Source: Neomegalonema perideroedes DSM 15528
GTDB lineage: Bacteria; Pseudomonadota; Alphaproteobacteria; Rhodobacterales; Rhodobacteraceae
NCBI RefSeq assembly: GCF_000374145.1
Contig: NZ_KB893653.1
Location: 853,923 to 917,922, forward strand
Direction: 5' to 3'
Length of the DNA stretch: 64,000 nucleotides
In this document: piece by piece, positions 1-7,800 of the stretch
Layout of the letters: every line of letters starts with the position of its first letter
Position numbering within the stretch: the first letter of the stretch is position 1
The notes under the pieces: generated by a model
Database searches by the model: none
Told to the model about the DNA's origin: nothing
What the model saw: the letters and a program-made list of their open reading frames with translations, nothing else
Translations under genes and position numbers: made by a program

Positions 1-2705
1 GCCTTCAGCTTTTCAGCTTCAGCCTGCACGTCTCCGGTCAGAGAGGTCCGCACCTGCTCGACTTCGGCGCGCGCCGCATCGCGGTCGGCCTCCAGAGCGG
101 CGAGACGCTGAGCCGCCTCGTCCTGAGCCGCCTTCAGAGCGGCTTCGGCTTCGGCGCGCGTCTGGGTCAAAGCGGCCTCGGAGGCGGTCGCTTCTCCTTC
201 GACGCGGGCGATCAGCTCGGAGAGCTGGCGGCGCATGTCGGCCTCGGAGGCCTTGAGCTCGTTGAAGCTCTGCAGCACGTCCCGATCTTCGCCGACCTCC
301 GCCTTCAGCGCGGCGTAGCTTTGGGCGACGTCGGTGAGGGCGGCGGCTTGTTCGGCGGCTTCGGCGGCTGCGGCGTCGGCCTGTTCGGCGCGGCCTTCGG
401 CGGCGCGGAGCGCCTCCTGAGCCCCGGCGATCTCATCCTCTTTGGCGGCGAGTTCGGCGGCGCGGGCCTGAGCCTCCTCCGCGGCGCGGGAGGTCAGATC
501 GGCGGCTTCGGCCTGAGCGGCCTGAAGCTGGGCGCTCAGTTCGTCGACCCGGCCCTGAAAGGTGGTCTGGATCGTGGTCTTGTCCTGCTGCGCCTCTTCG
601 CGGATCTGCGCGAGGGTGGCGGCGGCTTCCTCGGCTTTGGCTTCGGCGGCCAGCCGCGCCTGCTCGGCGGCGGCGAGGGCGTCGGCGGTCTTCCGGCGCT
701 CTTCTTCGGCCAGAGCCTCCGCCTGAGCGGCGGCCTGAGCGCGCTGAGCTTCAAGCTCGGCGGCCGCGGCGGCCGCAGCTTCTTGGGCCGCGGTCGCGTC
801 GGCGGCGATCTGCGCGCGGGCCGCTTCGAGATCCTTCGCGAGGGTCTCGGCGGTGGCGGCGCTGGCGGCGGCCTCGGCGCGGAGTCCTTCGGTTTGGGTT
901 TCGAGCGCCTTCAGCCGCGCCCCGACGTCTTCGCCTCCGGCGAGGGCGCTGAGATCGGCGAATTTCTGCGTTTCGGCGGAGAGGGTCTGATTCTCGCCGC
1001 GCAGCTGGGTCAGATCGGCGGCGAGGGCCTCCAGCCGGGGCGCGACGGCGCCATGTCCGCCGAAGAGGTCGTTGAACTGCAGCTGCAGCGCGCGGGCCTG
1101 CTCGACGTCGGTTTTTTGAGCCTCGGCCTCGGCGAGCAGCCGCTCGACTTCGGCGGCGGCGGCTTGTTGGGCGGCGGCGGCTTCGTCGCGCGCCTGAGAG
1201 AGGCTCTGAAGCTGGGTCTGAAGCTCCGCCTGAGCGGCCTCCAGATCGGCGGCCTTTTTGGTCTGCTCGTCCAGAGCCGCGCCACGCTCTTGGGCGGCGG
1301 CGAGCTGGGCGTTGAGCGCCTCGAACTGGGCTTGCAGCTCGTCGCGGTTCTCGCTCAGAGCCTGCAGCTCAAGCTTCTGAGCCTCGGAATCGCCCTGAGC
1401 GGCGACCCGGGCGGCCTCGACGTCCTGTCCGGCCTGAGCGACCTGAGCTTCAAGCTCGGCGATGCGGGCCTGAGCGGCTTCGGCGGCCTGCTGAGCGGCC
1501 TCGGCGGCTTCAGCCTGCCGGGTCTGCGCGGCGGTCGCGGCGGCCTCGAATTCGGCGATGCGCGCCCGCAGGGCGTCGATCTCCGCATTGGCCCCGACTT
1601 CGGTCTGAGAGGCGGCTTCGCCGGCTTGGGCGAGCTGGCCCTCCAGCTCGACGATGCGGGCTTGGGCGGCTTCGGCGGCGGTCGCGGCTTCGGCCTTCAG
1701 CGGCTCGATCTGTCCGGCGAGGGGCTCGAGTTCGGCGACGCGGGCCTGCAGCGCCTCCAGATTCGCGGCGGTTTCGGCTTCGGTCCGCGCGGCGGCCTCG
1801 CCGGCTTGGGCGAGCTGGCCCTCCAGCTCGACGATGCGGGCTTGGGCGGCTTCGGCGGCCGAGGCGGCTTGGGCTTTCAGCGGCTCGACCTGTCCGGCGA
1901 GGGGCTCAAGCTGGGCGAGCCGCGCCTGAGCGGCCTCGGCGAGCTCCGTGGCGGCGCGCTTTTGCTCTTCGTTCTCCTGACCGGCGGCGACCAGCTCGGC
2001 GATTCGCGCCCTCAGGGCCTCGAATTGCGCTTCGGTTCCGGTGGCGGCTGCGACGGCTTGTCCGGCCTGTCCTTCGAGCTCGGCGATGCGGGCCTGAGCG
2101 GCTTCGAAGACCTGCAGATTCGTTCCGGAGCGGTCTTCGGCCTCGGCGAGCGCGGCCTCCAGCTCTCCGATTCGGGCGGCGGCCTGCGCCGCGGCTTCGC
2201 CGGTCGAGGCTTCGGCCTCGGCGAATTTGACGCGCAGGCCCTCAAGCTCGGCCTGAGCGGCGGCGTCGGCGGCGAGTCTCGCCTCCAGTTCGGCGCGTTG
2301 GGCTTCGCTGGCGCTGAGCAGGGCGCGGGCTTCTCCGGCCTCGGTTTCGATCCTCTGGAGATCGGCGAGCCGGGTCTGCAGCAGCTGGAGGGATTGGCTG
2401 GGATCGGCGCCTTCGGTCTGGAAGGATCCGAGCAGCCCCCGGACCTGCTGCAGATCGACTCCCTGCAGCTCGCCGGTTTCGGCGTCGAGGGCGGCGATTC
2501 GGGTCTGCGCCTGCTCCAGATCCGCGGTCAGCTGAGCGTTGACCGTCTGGAGCTGGCCGACCCGGCCTTCAAGCTCGCCCTGAGCCATCCGCACGGCGTC
2601 GCCTTCGCGCTGCCCGCAGCTGGAGAGTCCGGCGGCGCCCACTCCGATAAGGAGCACTCCGAGAAGGGCCCCAAGCAACGGCCGACATAAAAACAATTGC
2701 CTCAT
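1..2705 (-). CDS. Long coiled-coil lipoprotein, C terminus beyond the window
   Basis: Reading leftwards from an ATG at 2705 (purine-rich GGGAG about 8 bases upstream) the frame stays open to the window edge, about 901 codons. The N terminus is basic, then hydrophobic, and ends in a lipobox-like LSSC with Cys30, so the protein is probably a lipid-anchored envelope protein. The rest is almost entirely Ala/Glu/Gln/Leu-rich heptad sequence expected to form a continuous coiled coil. DNA at 1621-1679 recurs without change at 1801-1859, so a 60-residue unit has been duplicated in frame. I do not recognise a family; a structural or tethering role in the envelope is only inference. An open frame on the other strand (321-2690) is Gly/Leu-rich and is a composition shadow. 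Confidence 0.8.
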   Translation of the reverse strand, partial: MRQLFLCRPLLGALLGVLLIGVGAAGLSSCGQREGDAVRMAQGELEGRVGQLQTVNAQLTADLEQAQTRIAALDAETGELQGVDLQQVRGLLGSFQTEGADPSQSLQLLQTRLADLQRIETEAGEARALLSASEAQRAELEARLAADAAAQAELEGLRVKFAEAEASTGEAAAQAAARIGELEAALAEAEDRSGTNLQVFEAAQARIAELEGQAGQAVAAATGTEAQFEALRARIAELVAAGQENEEQKRAATELAEAAQARLAQLEPLAGQVEPLKAQAASAAEAAQARIVELEGQLAQAGEAAARTEAETAANLEALQARVAELEPLAGQIEPLKAEAATAAEAAQARIVELEGQLAQAGEAASQTEVGANAEIDALRARIAEFEAAATAAQTRQAEAAEAAQQAAEAAQARIAELEAQVAQAGQDVEAARVAAQGDSEAQKLELQALSENRDELQAQFEALNAQLAAAQERGAALDEQTKKAADLEAAQAELQTQLQSLSQARDEAAAAQQAAAAEVERLLAEAEAQKTDVEQARALQLQFNDLFGGHGAVAPRLEALAADLTQLRGENQTLSAETQKFADLSALAGGEDVGARLKALETQTEGLRAEAAASAATAETLAKDLEAARAQIAADATAAQEAAAAAAAELEAQRAQAAAQAEALAEEERRKTADALAAAEQARLAAEAKAEEAAATLAQIREEAQQDKTTIQTTFQGRVDELSAQLQAAQAEAADLTSRAAEEAQARAAELAAKEDEIAGAQEALRAAEGRAEQADAAAAEAAEQAAALTDVAQSYAALKAEVGEDRDVLQSFNELKASEADMRRQLSELIARVEGEATASEAALTQTRAEAEAALKAAQDEAAQRLAALEADRDAARAEVEQVRTSLTGDVQAEAEKLK

Positions 2706-2865
2706 CCCGATCTCCCGCTTGCGCGACAACGCCGAGCGCATGAAAACTGCGCGAACCCTACGGACCCCCGCTGAACGCCACCGACCATAAAACGGCCAGA
2801 TGTTTTGCACAAGAAAACGACTGTGCCATAACGGTTCGAAATTCCTTCTTCATGGTTTTCGCACC

Positions 2866-3546
2866 ATGTTTACGCCTCTCGGGCGCAGTCCCGATCCTCC
2901 GAACGCGCATGACGGGCGTTCTCCGCCGAATCGTTTTCCTCTGCGCGCCTCGCTGGGACTCGCGGGGCTTCTCGTCGCGAGCTTTTTTCTGAGCCTGATT
3001 CTGGCTCCCGGCTTCGAGCGGGCTTTGTCCTTTCTGCCGCGCCGGATTTTGAATCCGGGCGACTTCTGGGACTTCGCCTTAGGCGGCCTGACCTTGGTCA
3101 GCCATGCGCTGGTTCATGCGGATTCGTCTCATTTGATTTTGAATCTCTGCATGGTCCTGCCTTTCGCGGCGGTTCTGGAGACGCGCTTCGGCCCGGCCGC
3201 GACTCTGCGGATTTTCTGGGGTTCGGTCGCGGCGGGCGTTTTGACGCATCTGGCGGTTTACGGCGGCTCGCATGGCCTGATGGGGGCCTCCGCGGGCGCC
3301 TCCGGTCTTTTGGGCGCTTGGATGCGCGGCAAGGTGCGCAACGGCTGGGCCTTCTTCGCTTTGGCGGCTTTATGGATCGCGGCGAATCATCCGCGCGGAC
3401 TCGGCGTGGCGGAGAGCGTTTCCTGGCAGGCGCATTTAGGCGGCTTTCTCGCGGGCATGGCCCTGCTTCCGGCGTCTCCCGCGCCCGAGCCCTCGCGGCC
3501 TTCCGAGGCTTCCGGCTCTCAGAAGGATTCGTCCTCCGGCAGATGA
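2866..3546 (+). CDS. Rhomboid-family intramembrane serine protease
   Basis: Membrane protein of 226 residues with about six hydrophobic segments. Rhomboid hallmarks are visible: a HADSSHLILN segment (residues 84-93) giving the His/Asn cluster of TM2, the serine motif GASAGASGLLGA at 140-151, and His190 in WQAHLGGFLAG of the last core helix. Ser142 sits at the usual GxSG serine position, but the following Gly is Ala here; Ser146 in GASG is the alternative. Rhomboids cleave TM helices inside the membrane. No good Shine-Dalgarno is seen; I prefer this ATG over one at 2800 because the upstream stretch looks non-coding. The 3' end overlaps the convergent small gene by 28 bases. Confidence 0.8.
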   Translation: MFTPLGRSPDPPNAHDGRSPPNRFPLRASLGLAGLLVASFFLSLILAPGFERALSFLPRRILNPGDFWDFALGGLTLVSHALVHADSSHLILNLCMVLPFAAVLETRFGPAATLRIFWGSVAAGVLTHLAVYGGSHGLMGASAGASGLLGAWMRGKVRNGWAFFALAALWIAANHPRGLGVAESVSWQAHLGGFLAGMALLPASPAPEPSRPSEASGSQKDSSSGR

Positions 3547-3722
3547 TATTTACGGAAGACTCCGTCCTTCGCGCGTTTTTTCCGCCATCTTCGGGTCATG
3601 GCGAGGGCCGTCCAGAACAGCAGCCCCAGCCCGACGACTCCGCTGGCGAACCAGATCTCCAGATTTTGCAGTTCGGCCACGCGCGGCAGAGGCGGGGTTT
3701 CCAGCAGGTGTGGGAAACTCAT
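3519..3722 (-). CDS. Small single-pass membrane protein, unknown function
   Basis: 67 residues with one clear TM helix (about residues 22-41) followed by a very basic MTRRWRKKRAK stretch, which predicts a cytoplasmic C terminus, and a tail ending in PEDESF. The start at 3722 is chosen for a GGAG six bases upstream; an earlier in-frame ATG at 3776 has no such signal. It converges on the rhomboid gene. I do not recognise a family. Confidence 0.6.
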   Translation of the reverse strand: MSFPHLLETPPLPRVAELQNLEIWFASGVVGLGLLFWTALAMTRRWRKKRAKDGVFRKYHLPEDESF

Positions 3723-3860
3723 GCGGGTCTCCGACGGAAGATTAGGACGGTTTTTGAAGTCTTCCTCGCTTTTCAAGATGAAGGTCTTGTTGACGCGAGG
3801 GCCGGACGCCTTGCGGAAATCGCCTCGTCGCGCCTCGGCCTTCCGCCGTCTCCGCGCTTC

Positions 3861-3908
3861 ATGGACTGGTCGGCGCGCGCTGCTTTCGTCATAAAGCGCA
3901 GACTGGCC
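3861..3908 (+). repeat. 48-bp imperfect direct repeat, copy A
   Basis: Aligns without gaps to 3998-4045 with about 38 of 48 bases equal. The last 22 bases of each copy (3887-3908 and 4024-4045) are identical and include CATAAAGCGCAGACTGG. The copies are 137 bp apart. Their position upstream of the first GTA gene suggests regulator binding sites or a duplicated promoter. Confidence 0.75.
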
Positions 3909-3997
3909 TCTTCAGGGATTCTTCAGTCTGCGGGCGATCTGCGGGCGGCCCGCGGTCTTTCCGCGCCGCGCCGGAGGCCCTCCGCTCCCTTGTTTTC

Positions 3998-4045
3998 GTG
4001 GAATGGCCCCCGGACGCTCTTATCGTCATAAAGCGCAGACTGGCC
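3998..4045 (+). repeat. 48-bp imperfect direct repeat, copy B
   Basis: Second copy, ending 110 bases before the small terminase gene. Its last 22 bases match copy A exactly. The CATAAA in the conserved core could serve as a -10 element, but no matching -35 is obvious. Confidence 0.75.
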
Positions 4046-4155
4046 GATTTGGGCGCTTCCGCCCGCTTCTCCGCCTTCCTTCGCCGAGCCTCCTCCGCGT
4101 CCCCGCTTTTCCGAGCGGCGGGCGCGTTTTTCGGATCTTCGAGACCTTCAGACCT

Positions 4156-4629
4156 ATGCCCTCATCCTTCGATCTTCCGACGCGCTGGCGCGCCGGGGAG
4201 CCCGTGGCCGTTCTGGCGCGTTTGGCGGGAGTCCATCCCGACACGCTGCGCCGCCGCGCCCGACGGGAAGGGTGGGGGGCGCGTCCCGCCTTCTCCTCCC
4301 CAGAGGCGCCGCGCCCCCCCTCCGATCCGGCTCCCGTCCTTCTGACCCGCCTCGCCTCCGCGCTGAGCGCCGCCGCCGATTCCCTTGAATCCGGCGCGCC
4401 CCAGAGCTCCGCCGACCTTCGCGCCTTGACGGATCTGATCCGCGCCCATCGCCGGGCGGCTTTGACGGCCCTTGAATCGTCCCGCCGCCTGACGCCCCTT
4501 TCGGGAGCCGCCTCCGCCCATGGACCTCCTCTCGACCTCTCCGCCGCCCGGAGCGACGTCCTGGGCCGATTGGCTCGCCTCGCTGCCTCCCGAGGCACAG
4601 GCGCGCTTTCTGGACTCTCTCCCGCCTGA
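4156..4629 (+). CDS. GTA small terminase-like protein (gp1-like)
   Basis: 157 residues. The N terminus (about residues 4-40) carries an HTH-like segment with VLARLAGVHPDTLRRRARREG, matching the DNA-binding part of small terminases, which recognise DNA and present it to the large subunit. The remainder is Ala/Ser-rich and probably helical. In Rhodobacter capsulatus GTA the first gene of the cluster encodes the small terminase, which agrees with the position here. The 3' end overlaps the large terminase by 110 bases, an unusually long overlap, so either the stop region is degenerate in function or the two genes are translationally coupled. The ribosome binding site is weak. Confidence 0.7.
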   Translation: MPSSFDLPTRWRAGEPVAVLARLAGVHPDTLRRRARREGWGARPAFSSPEAPRPPSDPAPVLLTRLASALSAAADSLESGAPQSSADLRALTDLIRAHRRAALTALESSRRLTPLSGAASAHGPPLDLSAARSDVLGRLARLAASRGTGALSGLSPA

Positions 4630-5896
4630 GAGCCTTTCGGCTCTGCCTTGGCTCTTCGAGCTTTGGCGCCGCCCTTCGCAAAGCCCCCCGCCGGGATCTT
4701 GGCGGACCTGGGTTTTTCTGGGCGGACGCGGCGCCGGCAAGACCCGCGCCGGCGCCGAATGGGTGCGCGGCCTCGTCGAGGGTCCGACTCCTTTATCCTC
4801 CGGCGCGCGCCGCCGCGTGGCCTTGATGGCCGAAACGGCGGATCAGGCCCGCGAGGTGATGGTGCAGGGCGAATCCGGCCTGATGTCCGCGACTCCCCCC
4901 GACCGCCGCCCGACTTATCTGGCGGCCCGTCGCGCTCTGATCTGGCCCAACGGCGCCGAGGCGCGTCTCTTCTCCGCCGCCGATCCTGAATCCCTGCGGG
5001 GCCCTCAATTCGACGCCGCTTGGTGCGACGAGTTGGGCAAATGGCGCCGCGCCGAAGCCGCTTGGGACATGCTGCAATTCGGCTTGCGTCTGGGGGACGC
5101 CCCTCAGGCTCTGGTGACGACGACCCCGCGCCGCAATCCTGTCCTTGAAACCCTTTTGGCCGATTCCTCCACCGCCGTGACCCGCGCCCCGACCTCCGAG
5201 AACGCGGCCCATCTCGCCCCCGCCTTTTTGAGCTACGTCCGCCGCCGTTACGGCGGCACGTCGTTAGGGCGTCAGGAACTCGAAGGCGAACTCCTGACCG
5301 AAGCCCCCGGCGCCCTCTGGAGCGCCGCGCTTTTGGACGCCTCCCGCGCCGCCGAGGCTCCTCCTTTAGATCGTGTGGTGGTGGCCGTGGATCCTCCGAT
5401 TCTCGGCGGCCCCCAATCCGACGCCTGCGGCATCGTGGTGGCGGGCGCCGTGATGGAGGGCGAGCCCTCCGACTGGACGGCTTATGTGCTGGCGGATTGG
5501 TCCGCGCGGGGCAAGAGTCCGGCCGTTTGGGCCGAACGCGCCGCGACGGCCTTCGCGCAGTTCCGCGCGGATCGCCTTGTGGCCGAGATCAATCAGGGCG
5601 GCGACATGGTGGAGACGATCCTCCGCCAGAGCGCCCCGAACATTCCTTTTCGCGGCGTCTACGCGACTCGCGGCAAGCGCCTGCGGGCCGAGCCTGTGGC
5701 GGCTTTGTATGAGCAGGGCCGCATCCGCCATGTCGGGCTTTTCCCGGAGCTTGAAGACCAGATGCGGAGCTTCGGCGCTTCGGGCTTAGGCCCCGGCATG
5801 GGCCGCAGCCCCGACCGCCTCGACGCCCTCGTCTGGGCGATCACCGATCTTCTCCTGAGCGCCCCGCCGCCCGCTCCTCGGGTGCGCGGCCTCTGA
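4520..5896 (+). CDS. GTA large terminase (packaging ATPase/nuclease)
   Basis: 458 residues, usual for RcGTA-type terminases. Walker A is GGRGAGKT at residues 68-75, and WCDE near 168-171 is the Walker B/acidic pair. A VAVDPP segment near residue 290 fits the first acidic residue of the C-terminal RNaseH-like nuclease. It pumps host DNA into the prohead in headful fashion; in GTAs this is random chromosomal DNA rather than its own genome. The N-terminal WADWLASLP...LPWLFELW block is typical of GTA terminases and supports this start despite the overlap with the upstream gene. Confidence 0.93.
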   Translation: MDLLSTSPPPGATSWADWLASLPPEAQARFLDSLPPESLSALPWLFELWRRPSQSPPPGSWRTWVFLGGRGAGKTRAGAEWVRGLVEGPTPLSSGARRRVALMAETADQAREVMVQGESGLMSATPPDRRPTYLAARRALIWPNGAEARLFSAADPESLRGPQFDAAWCDELGKWRRAEAAWDMLQFGLRLGDAPQALVTTTPRRNPVLETLLADSSTAVTRAPTSENAAHLAPAFLSYVRRRYGGTSLGRQELEGELLTEAPGALWSAALLDASRAAEAPPLDRVVVAVDPPILGGPQSDACGIVVAGAVMEGEPSDWTAYVLADWSARGKSPAVWAERAATAFAQFRADRLVAEINQGGDMVETILRQSAPNIPFRGVYATRGKRLRAEPVAALYEQGRIRHVGLFPELEDQMRSFGASGLGPGMGRSPDRLDALVWAITDLLLSAPPPAPRVRGL

Positions 5897-5902
5897 CGCC
5901 TA

Positions 5903-5960
5903 CTCCCTTAGCAGGGGAGCCCCTTCCGCCGCCAAGGTTCGAATCCCTTTGGGTGCGCCA
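5903..5960 (+). pseudogene. tRNA-like relic (anticodon arm to CCA end)
   Basis: Between the terminase and portal genes lies a tRNA-like 3' half. It has a perfect 5-bp stem with a 7-base loop TTAGCAG (5903-5919), an over-long variable segment, a T-loop TTCGAAT (5938-5944), and a 3' end GGGTGCGCCA. The T stem has mismatches, and no 5' acceptor strand complementary to the 3' end exists upstream, where terminase codons lie. The last 25 bases resemble 3' ends of arginine or glutamate tRNAs. It cannot be a functional tRNA. It could be the footprint of a former integration site or a recombination scar. Confidence 0.5.
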
Positions 5961-5997
5961 TTTCTCAATCCCGCCTCCTTCTCCCATAGGAGTCCCC

Positions 5998-7197
5998 TTG
6001 TCCTTCTCCTCTTTCCTCTCCCGCGCCTTTCGGGGCGCTCCGCCGCAAGCCAAGGCGAGCGCCGCCGGACCTCTGGTCGCCTTTCAGACTTCCGGCCGCG
6101 CCGTCTGGACTCCCCGCGATCACGGCTCCTTGACCCGCCGGGCTTATGTGGAGAACGCGGTGGCGCATCGATGCTTGCGCCTGATCGCGGAATCCGCGGC
6201 TTCGGTTCCCTGGCTCCTGACGCGCGGCGCGCGCCCGATGGAGCGCCATCCGCTTCTGGATCTTCTCCTTCGCCCGAATCCCTCCCAGAGCGGCCCTGAG
6301 TTTCTGGAGCATCTGTACGGGCATCTCGTGGGGGCCGGAAACGCCTATGTCGAGGCCGCAGGCCCGCCCGAGGCTCCTCCGCGCGAACTCTATATTCTGC
6401 GCCCCGACCGGATGCGCCTGATCCCCGGCCCGGACGGCTGGCCGGAGTCCTATGAATATCGCGTGGAGGGCCGTTTCCACCGCTTTCCAATGCGGGGCCT
6501 CGATCCTCCGATCCTGCATCTGAAGACCTTCCATCCTCTGGACGACCATTACGGCCTTTCCGCTCTGGAGGCGGCTGCGGTGGCGGTGGATCTCCACGGG
6601 GCTGCGGCGGTCTGGAACAAGGCTCTTCTGGACAACGCCGCCCGCCCTTCCGGCGCCATCGTCTATAGCGGCGCGGACGGCGCCGGCCGCCTGACCGATC
6701 CGCAATACGACCGCCTCAAGGAGGAGCTGGAGAGCCACCACCAAGGCCCCCGCAACGCCGGCCGCCCGATGCTCCTTGAGGGCGGCCTCGACTGGAAGCC
6801 GATGGGCTTCAGCCCCGCCGACATGGAGTTTCTGCGCTCCAAGGAGAACGCCGCCCGCGAGATCGCTTTGGCTTTGGGCGTGCCGCCGATGCTGCTCGGC
6901 CTTCCGGGCGACAACACCTATGCGAATTATCAGGAGGCCAACCGCGCCTTTCACCGCCAGACGATTTTGCCGCTTCTGCACAAATCCGCTTCGGCCCTGA
7001 CGAGCTGGCTCGCCCCGCGCTTCGGCCCGGATCTGACCCTGACCCCCGATCTTGACGAGGTTCCCGCCCTGTCTCTGGAGCGCGACGCCTATTGGGCGCG
7101 CGTGGCGGGTGCGGATTTTCTGAGCCTTGCGGAGAAACGGAGCCTTCTCGGCTTCGGCCCGCCTCCTCCTGATCTTGACCCGCCTTCCGACCCCTGA
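5998..7197 (+). CDS. GTA portal protein (HK97-type)
   Basis: 399 residues. It belongs to the HK97-type portal family, which forms the dodecameric ring at the capsid vertex through which DNA enters. Family features include the segment from RAYVENAVAHRCLRLIAESAASVP to PSQSGPEFLEHLYGHLVGAGNAYVE, and the late block with ALALGVPPMLLG and YANYQEANRAF. The start is a TTG at 5998, preceded at five bases by AGGAG (5988-5992); an earlier GTG at 5953 would translate part of the tRNA-like relic and has no binding site. The gene ends 12 bp before the protease gene, leaving no room for the small extra gene (g3.5) known in Rhodobacter. Confidence 0.92.
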   Translation: MSFSSFLSRAFRGAPPQAKASAAGPLVAFQTSGRAVWTPRDHGSLTRRAYVENAVAHRCLRLIAESAASVPWLLTRGARPMERHPLLDLLLRPNPSQSGPEFLEHLYGHLVGAGNAYVEAAGPPEAPPRELYILRPDRMRLIPGPDGWPESYEYRVEGRFHRFPMRGLDPPILHLKTFHPLDDHYGLSALEAAAVAVDLHGAAAVWNKALLDNAARPSGAIVYSGADGAGRLTDPQYDRLKEELESHHQGPRNAGRPMLLEGGLDWKPMGFSPADMEFLRSKENAAREIALALGVPPMLLGLPGDNTYANYQEANRAFHRQTILPLLHKSASALTSWLAPRFGPDLTLTPDLDEVPALSLERDAYWARVAGADFLSLAEKRSLLGFGPPPPDLDPPSDP

Positions 7198-7209
7198 CCG
7201 CGAGTCCCC

Positions 7210-7776
7210 ATGTTTCACACGCCTGTTCACGCTCCCCTTCTTGAGACGAAATTCTGCGCGGCCCCGCCTTTGCGCGAGAGCGCTTCGGCCTCCTCCGGAG
7301 TCTTCTCCGGCTATGCGGCCCTCTTCGACGATCCCGACCAGAGCGGCGACCGGATCGCTCCGGGCGCCTTCGCCGCGAGCCTCGCGCGCCGTTCGGCCTT
7401 CGGCCCTTCGGTGAAATTGCTCTGGCAGCATGACCCTTCGACGCCCATCGGCGTCTGGGACGAGATCCGCGAGGATTCCCGGGGCCTTTACGTCTCGGGC
7501 CGCCTCGCTCTGGAGACGCAGGCGGGCCGCGAGGCTGCGGCTCTTCTGAGCTTGGGCGCTCTGGACGGCCTCTCCATCGGCTATCGCGCCACCAGCGCCG
7601 AGAGCCTTGCGGACGGCGGCCGCCGCCTCTCCGAGATCGACCTTTGGGAGATCTCCCTCGTGACTTTCCCGATGGCTCCCGGCGCCCGCGCTGCGCCCGT
7701 CGGCCCCGCGCCTGACCCTGACGAGCAGGCCGTGGCCGCCGCCTTGGCCGAGGCCGCCCGCGCTTTGGCGCTCTGA
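7210..7776 (+). CDS. GTA prohead protease (HK97 family, U35)
   Basis: 188 residues, standard for HK97-type prohead maturation proteases that cleave the capsid N terminus during head assembly. The catalytic pair is visible as His74 in LWQHDPSTPIG and Ser122 in LDGLSIGYRA. The front segment with GYAALFDDPDQSGDRIAPGAF is characteristic. It lies directly between portal and capsid, as in RcGTA. Confidence 0.92.
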   Translation: MFHTPVHAPLLETKFCAAPPLRESASASSGVFSGYAALFDDPDQSGDRIAPGAFAASLARRSAFGPSVKLLWQHDPSTPIGVWDEIREDSRGLYVSGRLALETQAGREAAALLSLGALDGLSIGYRATSAESLADGGRRLSEIDLWEISLVTFPMAPGARAAPVGPAPDPDEQAVAAALAEAARALAL

Positions 7777-7800
7777 CCTCCTCTTTTTCAAGGATATGCG

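Larger units (their letters stand above)
3723..4155. other. Intergenic region ahead of the GTA cluster
   Basis: No convincing gene. Overlapping open frames here are rich in Arg/Ser/Pro and look like composition artefacts. The region holds two imperfect 48-bp direct repeats (annotated separately) and presumably the cluster promoter. I could not identify a confident -35/-10 pair. Confidence 0.6.

Noticed and set aside
321-2690. 789-residue rightward open frame rich in Gly, Leu and Phe
   Set aside because: It is the mirror of the leftward coiled-coil gene. The leftward frame has a signal/lipobox N terminus, a ribosome binding site and heptad composition, while this one looks like periodic composition only.
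5903-5960. Functional tRNA gene
   Set aside because: No complementary 5' acceptor strand exists and the T stem has mismatches. The would-be D-arm region is terminase coding sequence.
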